64,000 nucleotides of DNA, from the NCBI GenBank assembly GCA_040507035.1, contig JBEVVR010000001.1, positions 110,235 through 174,234 on the forward strand. The letters run 5' to 3'. The notes below the pieces were generated by a model. The model had not been told where the DNA came from. It did no database searches and was given only the letters and a program-made list of their open reading frames with translations. This stretch comes from Thiodiazotropha sp040507035. Its GTDB lineage: Bacteria; Pseudomonadota; Gammaproteobacteria; Chromatiales; Chromatiaceae. Positions 1-8,436 of the stretch are shown one piece after another (position 1 is the first letter of the stretch; every line of letters starts with the position of its first letter). The position numbers and the translations under genes were made by a program.

Positions 1-52
1 CCGTGAAATGACGACCCAGATCATCGTTATTGGGATCTCTTCGCAACATCAT
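1..52 (-). CDS. possible 5' end of a divergent gene, cut by window edge
   Basis: Reading the minus strand from 52 gives ATG ATG followed by an uninterrupted frame to the window edge (residues MMLRRDPNNDDLGRHFT). It would be divergent from mfd. There is no clear ribosome binding site and only 17 codons are visible, so this may be chance. I do not recognise the product. Confidence 0.2.
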   Translation of the reverse strand, partial: MMLRRDPNNDDLGRHFT

Positions 53-104
53 GGAATAGCCGTAATGCAGTAAGATGTGAGAAAATCGCCAGCTTTTCTA
101 ATTC

Positions 105-3100
105 ATGCCTCGAATATGCTCAATGCCTAGAGAACCAGCACAACGACACTCTCCATTCAAGCCAAAACTTCCAGAAGTAGCGGATGAACGCCTGCAATGG
201 GGCAGTCTGCACGGCTGCGGCGCTGCGCTGGCGATCGCCAATGCCGCCAGCACCTATCAGGGTGTGTTGCTGGTGGTGACCCATGATGTGCAGTCTGCCA
301 CCCGGTTAGAGCGTGAATTGGGTTTCTTTCTTGCCAGTGAAGAGCTGGCAGTGGTCAATTTCCCCGATTGGGAGACCCTGCCCTACGATCTCTTCTCACC
401 CCTGCCTGAGCTGATATCCCAACGCCTGCTGACCCTCTACCGGCTGCCACGAATGCAGCGGGGAGTCCTGATCGCCCCGGTCTCCACCCTGATGCAGCGC
501 CTGGCTCCGCAACACTTTCTCGAAACCCATGGCTTGATCGTCGAGTGCGGTCAACGCATCGATCTGGAGAAGACCCGGCAGCGTCTTGAGCAGGGGGGCT
601 ACCAATGCGTCTCTCAGGTCTTTTCCCATGGCGAATTCGCGGTCAGGGGATCGCTGATCGATATCTTCCCCATGGGCAGCAAGTTTCCCTACCGTATCGA
701 TCTGTTCGATGACGAGGTCGATACCATCCGTACCTTCGATCCGGAGAACCAGCGCTCCCACGACAAGGTCTCACGCATCGAAATGCTCCCGGCGCGGGAG
801 TTTCCCATGGATGAAGCGGCTATCAACCGCTTTCGTCGCAACTACCGCACCCAGTTCGAGGGGGATCTGCAGCAGAGCCTGATCTATCAGGATGTCTCCG
901 ATGGCCGCATACCCAGTGGCCTGGAGTACTACCTGCCGCTCTTTTTCGAGGAGACCGCCACCCTGTTCGACTACCTGCCGCAACAACACATGGTGATCGA
1001 GTTGGCAGAGGTCAGAGATCAGGCCGCCAGCTTTTTCACCGATGTGGAGGATCGATTCGAGGAGCGGCGTCACGATATCGAGCGTCCGTTGTTGCCACCC
1101 AGGCAGCTCTATCTCAGCGCAGACGAACTCGCCTCCCATTTGAAAACGGGAAACTTGATCACTCTCTGCCAACACGAAATCGCATCACGCAGTAAGGGCT
1201 ACGCCGGGATCGTCAACTTCGACACCAAACTGCCTCCTCCCGTCGCCTTCCAGGCCAGGAGCAAGGATCCCGCCTCCGCGTTGCGGCGATTCCTCGACTC
1301 AAGACCGATGCGCGTACTCTTCATCGCCGAAGGGGCCGGTAGACGGGAGATGTTGCTGGGAAACCTGCGTGATCTCGACATCGATCCCAAGGTGGTGGAG
1401 AGCTGGGATGACTTTGTCGACAGCGACATCGGTATCGGTCTCTGTGTCTCCCCCATCGAACAGGGTTTATGGCTCGATGCACCGGGTATCGCACTGATCA
1501 CCGAAACCCAGCTCTATGGCGAGCGGGTGCGCCAGGAGAGACGACGGCGCAAGGTGAGTCAGGACCCGGAGCAGATCGTACGCAATCTCACCGAATTGCA
1601 CATCGGTGCCCCGGTGGTCCATGAAGATCATGGCGTCGGTCGCTATCAGGGTCTGCAGACCCTCGAGGTGGGCGGCATGGAGACCGAGTTTCTGACCCTG
1701 GAGTACGCCCGGGGGGACAAGCTCTATGTGCCGGTCTCCTCGCTTCATCTGATCAGCCGCTATGCCGGCGCCTCCCCGGAGAACGCCCCGCTCCACCGCC
1801 TGGGTGGCGACCAGTGGGAGAAGACCAAGCGCAAGGCGGCAAAACAGATTCGCGACGTCGCCGCAGAGCTGCTGGAGATCTATGCCCGCAGGGCCGCGCG
1901 TCAGGGTGTCGCCTTCCCCGAGCCCGACACTGAGTACCAGGCCTTCGCCGCATCCTTCGAGTTTGAGGAGACCCCGGACCAGATGCAGACCATCGATGCG
2001 GTGCTGCAAGACATGGTCTCTACACAACCGATGGATCGGGTGGTCTGTGGCGATGTGGGATTCGGCAAGACCGAGGTGGCGATGCGTGCCGCCTTCATGG
2101 CGACCCAGGGTAACAAGCAGGTGGCGGTGTTGGTGCCGACCACGCTGCTGGCACAACAGCACTTTCAGAATTTCAGCGACCGCTTTGCCGATTGGCCGGT
2201 GAAGGTCGAGAGCCTGTCACGGTTCCGTACCGGCAAACAGCAACAGCAGGTGATCGATGGCCTGGGCAAGGGCACCATCGACATCGTGGTCGGCACCCAT
2301 AAACTGCTCTCCCGGGAGATCAAGTTCAAGAACCTCGGCCTGGTGATCATCGACGAGGAGCACCGTTTCGGGGTACGCCACAAGGAGCGGCTCAAGGCAT
2401 TGCGCAGCGAGGTCGACCTGCTGACCCTCACCGCCACCCCGATACCACGCACCCTCAATATGGCGATGTCGGGAATGCGCGACCTCTCCATCATCGCCAC
2501 CCCGCCAGCGCTGCGTCATCCGGTGAAGACCTTTGTCAGTCAATGGAACGACAACCTGATCAGCGAAGCGTGTCAACGGGAGTTGAAACGAGGCGGCCAG
2601 ATCTACTTCCTGCACAACGAGGTCAATACCATCGAAAACATGGCGCAGCGCCTCGAAACCCTGCTCCCCGGAGTCCGTCTGCAGATCGCCCATGGGCAGA
2701 TGCGAGAGCGTGAGCTGGAAGGGATCATGCGCGATTTCTATCATCAACGCTTCAGCCTGTTGGTCTGCACCACCATCGTCGAAAGCGGCATCGATGTCCC
2801 CAGCGCGAATACCATGATCATCAATCGGGCCGACAAACTGGGGCTGGCCCAGTTGCATCAGATCCGTGGCCGGGTCGGTCGCTCCCACCATCGCGCCTAT
2901 GCCTATCTGCTGACACCGCCCCCGGGCAGTATGACGGCCGATGCCAAAAAGCGCCTCGAAGCCATCGAGTCCCTGGAAGACCTGGGTGCCGGCTTCACCC
3001 TATCAACCCATGACCTGGAGATTCGGGGGGCGGGTGAACTGCTGGGCGAGGAGCAGAGCGGACAGATCCAGGAGATCGGTTTCTCCCTCTATACCGAACT

Positions 3101-3599
3101 GCTGGAGCGGGCCGTCGCCGCCCTCAAGGCGGGGCGCCAACCGGAGCTGGACAGACCACTGGACCACGGCACTGAGATCGAACTCAATATCCCCGCCCTG
3201 CTCCCCGAGGACTACCTGCCCGACGTCCATTCGCGGCTGGTACTCTACAAGCGCATCGCCAGCGCCAGGGATGAAAGCGAACTCAGGGAGCTCCAAGTGG
3301 AGATGATCGACCGCTTTGGCCTGTTGCCGGCGGCAACCAAGAATCTCTTCGCCATCACTGGCCTCAAGCTTCGCGCCCACCCCCTGGGAATCCGCAAGAT
3401 AGAGGCCGGCCCCAAGGGGGCGCGGTTGTTGTTTGAGGAGACCCCCAAACTCGATCCCGCGGTATTGATAGGATTGATCCAGAGCCGACCCAATACCTAC
3501 AAAATGGATGGGGGTGACAGATTGCGGTACATAGCCGATTTGGACGTGGCTGAGCGGCGGGTTGATAAGATACACGACCTGCTCGATACCCTGACATAA
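105..3599 (+). CDS. mfd: transcription-repair coupling factor Mfd
   Basis: Mfd is the cytoplasmic DNA translocase that removes RNA polymerase stalled at lesions and recruits UvrA. The 1164-residue length is normal for the family. The order is an N-terminal UvrB-like module, a CarD-like RNA polymerase interaction domain near residues 503-560 (HEDHGVGRYQGL), a helicase core with Walker A GDVGFGKTE near residue 649 and a DEEH box near 748, a GRVGRS motif VI, and the C-terminal TRCF domain. Two in-frame ATGs (105 and 123) are both plausible starts, and neither has a clear Shine-Dalgarno sequence. csiV follows in the same direction 88 bases downstream. Confidence 0.97.
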   Translation: MPRICSMPREPAQRHSPFKPKLPEVADERLQWGSLHGCGAALAIANAASTYQGVLLVVTHDVQSATRLERELGFFLASEELAVVNFPDWETLPYDLFSPLPELISQRLLTLYRLPRMQRGVLIAPVSTLMQRLAPQHFLETHGLIVECGQRIDLEKTRQRLEQGGYQCVSQVFSHGEFAVRGSLIDIFPMGSKFPYRIDLFDDEVDTIRTFDPENQRSHDKVSRIEMLPAREFPMDEAAINRFRRNYRTQFEGDLQQSLIYQDVSDGRIPSGLEYYLPLFFEETATLFDYLPQQHMVIELAEVRDQAASFFTDVEDRFEERRHDIERPLLPPRQLYLSADELASHLKTGNLITLCQHEIASRSKGYAGIVNFDTKLPPPVAFQARSKDPASALRRFLDSRPMRVLFIAEGAGRREMLLGNLRDLDIDPKVVESWDDFVDSDIGIGLCVSPIEQGLWLDAPGIALITETQLYGERVRQERRRRKVSQDPEQIVRNLTELHIGAPVVHEDHGVGRYQGLQTLEVGGMETEFLTLEYARGDKLYVPVSSLHLISRYAGASPENAPLHRLGGDQWEKTKRKAAKQIRDVAAELLEIYARRAARQGVAFPEPDTEYQAFAASFEFEETPDQMQTIDAVLQDMVSTQPMDRVVCGDVGFGKTEVAMRAAFMATQGNKQVAVLVPTTLLAQQHFQNFSDRFADWPVKVESLSRFRTGKQQQQVIDGLGKGTIDIVVGTHKLLSREIKFKNLGLVIIDEEHRFGVRHKERLKALRSEVDLLTLTATPIPRTLNMAMSGMRDLSIIATPPALRHPVKTFVSQWNDNLISEACQRELKRGGQIYFLHNEVNTIENMAQRLETLLPGVRLQIAHGQMRERELEGIMRDFYHQRFSLLVCTTIVESGIDVPSANTMIINRADKLGLAQLHQIRGRVGRSHHRAYAYLLTPPPGSMTADAKKRLEAIESLEDLGAGFTLSTHDLEIRGAGELLGEEQSGQIQEIGFSLYTELLERAVAALKAGRQPELDRPLDHGTEIELNIPALLPEDYLPDVHSRLVLYKRIASARDESELRELQVEMIDRFGLLPAATKNLFAITGLKLRAHPLGIRKIEAGPKGARLLFEETPKLDPAVLIGLIQSRPNTYKMDGGDRLRYIADLDVAERRVDKIHDLLDTLT

Positions 3600-3687
3600 A
3601 ACAGAAACCGGTACTGAGTCTCTCATCTGCGCAATCTGATGGATATAATGTTAGGCTTGCGAACAAACAACAGCTTAGGTTTACCAG

Positions 3688-4461
3688 ATGAGATCGATGC
3701 GGGATAAATACAACGCGCTGCTGCTCTGCTCCCTGCTCCTGCAGCCAATCTATGTACAGGCTGAGGATGCCGCCAAGGACAACTCAGCGCCCTGGTATCA
3801 GTTTGAGGTTCTCATCTTCGAACGTATTGCAAAGGGAGCGGGCTCCACCGAGGGTTGGCCGGAGAATCCGGGCAGGCCCAACTCAAGCAAGGTGGCCTGG
3901 TTCTCCAAGGGGGCTCCATTGAAAGGGGGTAAACCCGTCGCCTTCCGTGTGCTGCCCACAGAGGAGAAGGCGCTAAGCGGCGCCTGGGGCCAAATGCGCA
4001 GATCCAGGGATTATCGCCCGCTCTATCATGTGGCATGGCGTCAACCGGTTTATGACCGCAACAGGGCCAAACAGATCTACTTCTCTCTTCTACCCGCGGA
4101 CGGTGGTCAGGCCACCGATTTCAATCCGCCGAAGCTGGAAGGCAACCTGAAGTTCAGTATCAAACGCTACCTCCATCTTGAGACTGACATCGTACTGCAT
4201 AAGCAAGCCGGCAGCAGGGATACCCGGGGCAATGATAACTTTGGTTATCGGCCAGGCTTTAAGCACTATCGTTTGCAACAGAGTCGACGCATGCGCAGCG
4301 GCAAGCTCCACTATATCGATCATCCAGTGATTGGTGTGCTGGCAATCGCTGAACGCTATGTGCCCAAGGAGCCGGAACCTGAACCGATTGAAACACCGGT
4401 CCCGGTGCCGACGATTGTGCCCACCGACAAAATCTCCCCGGCCCCGCCTCAAGGGCAATAG
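3688..4461 (+). CDS. csiV: CsiV-family periplasmic protein
   Basis: A 257-residue exported protein with a signal peptide (hydrophobic core LLLCSLLLQPIYVQA, probable cleavage before ED). The mature N terminus has WYQFEVLIFER, the pattern that opens the CsiV family (peptidoglycan-binding protein needed with PBP activator LpoA-type functions in Vibrio). The position just after mfd is also typical. The C terminus is Pro-rich (EPEPEPIETPVPVPTIVP) and probably disordered. The TAG stop abuts the inverted repeat at 4463. The role in cell-wall synthesis is taken from the family, not from this sequence. Confidence 0.8.
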   Translation: MRSMRDKYNALLLCSLLLQPIYVQAEDAAKDNSAPWYQFEVLIFERIAKGAGSTEGWPENPGRPNSSKVAWFSKGAPLKGGKPVAFRVLPTEEKALSGAWGQMRRSRDYRPLYHVAWRQPVYDRNRAKQIYFSLLPADGGQATDFNPPKLEGNLKFSIKRYLHLETDIVLHKQAGSRDTRGNDNFGYRPGFKHYRLQQSRRMRSGKLHYIDHPVIGVLAIAERYVPKEPEPEPIETPVPVPTIVPTDKISPAPPQGQ

Positions 4462-4462
4462 T

Positions 4463-4615
4463 GCCGTAGGGTGGGGCCCTGCCCCACCAGATTTACTAGT
4501 TCCCATGCTCCTGCGTGGGAACTCATAACTCACTGTAATTAACCCGCGGCATGCATTCCCACGCTGGAGCGTGGTAACGATTGATGATTGGTGGGGCTCG
4601 GCCCCACCCTACGGC
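4463..4615. repeat. nested inverted repeat / hairpin element between convergent genes
   Basis: Outer arms of 27 bases (4463-4489 and 4589-4615) are inverted copies differing at two positions in their centre. Each arm is itself a G/C hairpin (GTGGGGCCCTGCCCCAC). Two inner hairpins lie at 4499-4522 and 4559-4574 (CCACGC-TGGA-GCGTGG). The element sits between the convergent ends of csiV and the PqiC-like gene and supplies the latter's stop codon, so it may act as a bidirectional terminator. Half of the outer arm recurs at 49830. Confidence 0.85.
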
Positions 4616-5226
4616 TGCTTCGCTGTGGATATTGATGCGGCTATGCGCTGGGCTAGCTGGCCTATGGCACGGCTTGCCGCCGCCACACCCGCGTCGATTC
4701 CACTGCCGCTTATCGGTTCTTCAAGCACAAGCTGCTGCATCTCCACAAGTCGCCTCTGCTGACTCTCTATCAGACTCCAGCTCAGCTGCAGCCAGATGCT
4801 GTCCCCTTGGCGGTCAAAGCGGTTGATCTTCATCACCACTTCGTAGTGCGGTCTCAAACTACCGTGCCAAGGGTAGGAAACTACCTGCACATCAACAAGC
4901 TCCTGCCTGACCAGGTCAGTGACAAGCTGGACGATATTCTCCTTCAGCGATCCCGCCCAATGATCGAATTCGTGGAGTTGCAGACGGTGCGGCGACTGAC
5001 GTTCGATGATCTGCGGCCGATCGAGATAGTCGGCCAGGGTTATCGGCCCGATTGCGATCAGCTGTTGGCCCTCCCTGGGCCTTAGCGAGATGCTCTGCGC
5101 CCTTTCAAGCTGAGCGTCGAGTCGATAAAAGCGTGTCGCCTGCGAGGGGCCGGCACAGCCTGCGAAACCTTGGGAAAGGATCAGCGCGAAGATCGCTATT
5201 TGTACACTGGTAAAGCTCCTCATCAC
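4609..5226 (-). CDS. PqiC-like ABC-type transport auxiliary lipoprotein
   Basis: A 205-residue lipoprotein. The N terminus has a hydrophobic signal ending FAGC with the lipidated Cys at residue 24, followed by a FYRLDAQ segment. It matches the ABC transport auxiliary lipoprotein family (PqiC/YmbA, PF03886-type), whose members join MCE transporters to the outer membrane. Its start overlaps the stop of the MCE gene by four bases, so it is the last gene of the operon. The stop codon lies within the repeat arm at 4589-4615, so the C terminus may have been altered by that repeat. Confidence 0.82.
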   Translation of the reverse strand: MMRSFTSVQIAIFALILSQGFAGCAGPSQATRFYRLDAQLERAQSISLRPREGQQLIAIGPITLADYLDRPQIIERQSPHRLQLHEFDHWAGSLKENIVQLVTDLVRQELVDVQVVSYPWHGSLRPHYEVVMKINRFDRQGDSIWLQLSWSLIESQQRRLVEMQQLVLEEPISGSGIDAGVAAASRAIGQLAQRIAASISTAKQP

Positions 5227-6233
5227 TGTTTCCCCCTCAACAATGCTTCAGGATGGCGTTCCAAATACTCAGACATAAGACGAATCGCCCTTGCAGCCGC
5301 GCCCAGTTCACGTAGGGTGCCCGACAACTCGGTCATTATCGGTGAGTCCTGATTCAAAACCCGTTCTGACGATGATGCCACCTGCTCCAATTGTGAGAAT
5401 GAGGCCTCACCTTCCGCCATGGTCTGCTCCCAGCTGGTGAATGCCTGGTCCAGGCGCCCTTCTGTCTCTATGATCAATTGCTGTGACCGGGTCGCGGTCT
5501 TGGTAATCTCGGCCAGCATCCGTTGTGTATCTGCAAGCGTAGCCACGCTGCTGTCAATAAGTTGTGGCGTAACCTTTTGCAGCTGCTCGGTAATACTATC
5601 GAGGCGGTAGACTATCTGGATCATGGCGTCTTTCAATCGTGTCAGCTCGCCACTGGCGGCCATCTCCTCGAAGTTATCGAGGATCTCAGTTATCCGCCGG
5701 GTAACCCTTTCAATAGGCATGGTCTCCAGGGCAGTGGCTATCTTCTCCATACTGGTCTGAATAGTGGGGATCTCCGCATATTCCGAGTTGGTGTTGACCA
5801 GTCGAATCGGGGTATTTGGATGAAAGTCGAGTTCTATCTCCAATTTTCCCGTGACCAGGCTTTGCAGATTGAGCCTCGCCCTAAGTCCCTGCTGGATGAG
5901 GTCATTCAAACCCACCAACACACCACTGCCTGTATGTACACCATCGATGCCAACCCGCCTGTCGTCTATGCCGATGATGACGGGAATCCTGAACTCCTTA
6001 CTCTCCTTGAAATAGGTGATCGACATCGACTCCACCTTGCCAACCTTGACCCCCCGAAAACTGACCGGCGAACCTACCTGCAATCCCTTAACATCACTCT
6101 CGAAAAAGAGAATAAAACGTGTCGACTGATGTGACAGGGTGCCGTCGGAGAGAAAAAAAACCGCACCCAGACCCAAGCCCAGGGTGGCAAGTATGAAGAG
6201 ACCAATGAGTGTGGGATTGACCTTTGACTGCAT
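5223..6233 (-). CDS. MCE-domain phospholipid transport protein (MlaD-like)
   Basis: A 336-residue periplasmic subunit anchored by one N-terminal membrane helix (residues 8-29). The MCE domain runs from about residue 38 to 115, with GSPVSFRGVKVGKV. A long helical/coiled C-terminal part follows (residues 150-310), longer than in E. coli MlaD (183 residues) and closer to PqiB/Mce-type rods. By family knowledge it forms a hexameric ring or tube for lipid transfer between membranes. It lies 5 bases after the ATPase gene and overlaps the lipoprotein gene by 4, indicating one transcript. Confidence 0.88.
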   Translation of the reverse strand: MQSKVNPTLIGLFILATLGLGLGAVFFLSDGTLSHQSTRFILFFESDVKGLQVGSPVSFRGVKVGKVESMSITYFKESKEFRIPVIIGIDDRRVGIDGVHTGSGVLVGLNDLIQQGLRARLNLQSLVTGKLEIELDFHPNTPIRLVNTNSEYAEIPTIQTSMEKIATALETMPIERVTRRITEILDNFEEMAASGELTRLKDAMIQIVYRLDSITEQLQKVTPQLIDSSVATLADTQRMLAEITKTATRSQQLIIETEGRLDQAFTSWEQTMAEGEASFSQLEQVASSSERVLNQDSPIMTELSGTLRELGAAARAIRLMSEYLERHPEALLRGKQ

Positions 6234-6238
6234 GTTAT

Positions 6239-7039
6239 TCAGCGTCCTGATGTTGAGCTGTGATCCCCGCCCCGGGTAAGAAACGCCTGTACCTTGGGAT
6301 CACTGCAGCTTTGAAGTAGCTCTGCCGGGTCACCCTCGGCGATCATGGTTTTGGACTCCGAGTCGAGAAATACCGAATTGTTGCCGATCGCGAAGATGCT
6401 CGCCAACTCATGGGTAACCACCACAATTGTGGTGCCCAGGCTCTCACTCAGCTCGATAATCAAATCGTCCAGGCGTTTGGCGCTGACCGGGTCAAGCCCG
6501 GCCGAGGGTTCATCGAAAAAGAGCAGTTCCGGATCCAGAGCCATGGCCCGGGCAAGACCTGCCCGCTTCTGCATGCCGCCACTGATCTCGGCAGGATAGT
6601 AATCCTCAAAACCCTTGAGACCGACCAGTGAGAGTTTGTAGGAGGCCAGCTGCTGTGCCAGAGACGGGGAGAGATCGGTATAGGCTTCGATGGGCATGGA
6701 GACATTCTCCGCCAATGTCATATTGGTCCAGAGCGCACCGCTCTGGTAGAGCACGCCCATGCTACGCATCAGCACCTGACGTTGCGATTCATCCAGCGTC
6801 CAGAATGGGTCGCCATGGTAGAAGATCTCACCCTTGGCCGGCCTCATCAGGCCGATCAAGTGGCGCAGCAGGGTACTCTTGCCACAACCACTGCCACCCA
6901 TAATGACAAAGATATCACCCTGCCGAATGCTGAAATTCAGCTCACGCTGGATGACAAAATCGCCATAAGCCATGGTCATATCCCTGACCTCAATATGGGG
7001 TAGCCTGGAATGGTTTGGTGCTGTCGCGCTGTTGCACAT
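6239..7039 (-). CDS. MlaF-like ABC transporter ATP-binding protein
   Basis: A 266-residue ABC ATPase. It shows Walker A GGSGCGKST, a Q-loop near GVLYQSGALW, signature SGGMQKRAGLARAMA, Walker B LLFFDEPSAGLDP and an H-loop (VVTHEL). SGGMQKR is typical of MlaF/Ttg2A ATPases. It would energise lipid transfer by the neighbouring MlaE-like permease and MCE protein. The gene starts 3 bases after the permease stop, which argues for translational coupling. Confidence 0.92.
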   Translation of the reverse strand: MCNSATAPNHSRLPHIEVRDMTMAYGDFVIQRELNFSIRQGDIFVIMGGSGCGKSTLLRHLIGLMRPAKGEIFYHGDPFWTLDESQRQVLMRSMGVLYQSGALWTNMTLAENVSMPIEAYTDLSPSLAQQLASYKLSLVGLKGFEDYYPAEISGGMQKRAGLARAMALDPELLFFDEPSAGLDPVSAKRLDDLIIELSESLGTTIVVVTHELASIFAIGNNSVFLDSESKTMIAEGDPAELLQSCSDPKVQAFLTRGGDHSSTSGR

Positions 7040-7042
7040 AAC

Positions 7043-8173
7043 TCAGATCCCCAGCTGGTTGAAGATCAAGGTGGTAATGGCATCCCAGATCACAATCAGC
7101 AGTATCGCGGTTACCATTGCCGAGGTCGTTGCATGTCCCACAGCCGATGAGTCTCTACCACTCTGCAATCCACGCAAGCAACCGGACATGGCAATCACAA
7201 TGGCAAACAGTACGCTCTTTATCATGCCGCTGGATATATCGCTCCCGTCTATCGAATCCCGGGTCTGAATCAGATATTCGATTAAAGAGATGTCGAGCAC
7301 CGTAACAGCGACCAGCAATCCACCGATGATCGCCAGGGCATTGGCCCAAAGGGTAAGCAGGGGCAACATGATCAACAACGCCAGGAAACGTGGCAATACA
7401 AGAAAATCCATCACTGATATGCCGAATGTCTTCAACGCATCGATCTCGTTGTTGACCTGCATCGTGCCCAGTTGCGCCGCATAGGCAGATCCGGTACGAC
7501 CCGCCATGATTATCGCGGTCATCATGGCCCCCATCTCTCTGACCGATCCCAAGCCGACCAGATTGGCGACATAGATCTCGGCGCCGAACATCTGCAACTG
7601 CACGGCACCGACGAACGCCAGCACCGCACCGACCAGCACCCCGATCAGGCTGACAATGGGTAGCGCATCGGGGCCGGCTTGCTGCAGAAAGTGCAGCAGA
7701 TCGATGCGTCGGTAGTTTGCCTTGCCTCTGAGCAGACGCACAAAGGAGAGTGCCAGCTCACCGGCAAACTCGGTGAATGCTACCGACTCCCGCCAGGCAT
7801 CGAGGGTTTTAGCCCCGATGCGGTAGACCCAAGAGTGTGTCTGCCGGCTTCGCCGGGCACCTTTGCGTTCCGGTACCTCCCGGGCGAGCTTAAGCAGCCT
7901 GTTTACACCTTCAGGCAGATCCGCAGTATCCAGTTGCAGCTCATATTCACGGGCGAAATCGAACAACTGCTGCAGCAGATTGAGAAATTGGCTGTCCCAG
8001 CGCAGCAGCTGACCGGTATCGAGGGAGATCGCTTTAAGCGCGGCGTGGGAGCGCAACTCCTGTTTCAGACCTTGCCAGTCATACTCTGTCTCATGCAGGG
8101 TCCAGGCGCCTCTAAAGGTCACTACCGCTCTGCTCTCCGAGGGATATGATACTGTCAATGATTCATTGAGCAC
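7043..8173 (-). CDS. MlaE-like lipid ABC permease with N-terminal STAS domain
   Basis: A 376-residue protein with two parts. Residues 1-100 form a STAS-like domain (alternating strands and helices, with WDSQFLNLLQ at the position of the usual D-S motif). Residues 125-376 form the MlaE permease with five or so hydrophobic helices. In E. coli the STAS subunit MlaB is a separate protein that binds MlaF, so this looks like a natural MlaB-MlaE fusion. The start codon is GTG. First gene of the four-gene operon, divergent from the regulator gene at 8437. Confidence 0.88.
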   Translation of the reverse strand: MLNESLTVSYPSESRAVVTFRGAWTLHETEYDWQGLKQELRSHAALKAISLDTGQLLRWDSQFLNLLQQLFDFAREYELQLDTADLPEGVNRLLKLAREVPERKGARRSRQTHSWVYRIGAKTLDAWRESVAFTEFAGELALSFVRLLRGKANYRRIDLLHFLQQAGPDALPIVSLIGVLVGAVLAFVGAVQLQMFGAEIYVANLVGLGSVREMGAMMTAIIMAGRTGSAYAAQLGTMQVNNEIDALKTFGISVMDFLVLPRFLALLIMLPLLTLWANALAIIGGLLVAVTVLDISLIEYLIQTRDSIDGSDISSGMIKSVLFAIVIAMSGCLRGLQSGRDSSAVGHATTSAMVTAILLIVIWDAITTLIFNQLGI

Positions 8174-8436
8174 GTATAGGTTTCCAGTTGGTTTTGGCGT
8201 ATCTTCGTATCATCAACCAGTGCTGCGGTATAAATATCAACCCCGCACCATAAGAGATAATGCTCAAGAACTCATATTTTCGATTGCGGGGCCGCTAACT
8301 GTGTAGGTTTAGCTACTACACTGATCCAATAGGCCCTAGTGTACATCAGGCATAAAAATTGACACATTTATGTTTGTTAAAATTTAGGGAGCAGCAAGCG
8401 CTAGTCGACTAACAACATCAAATTTCGGTAATCACT

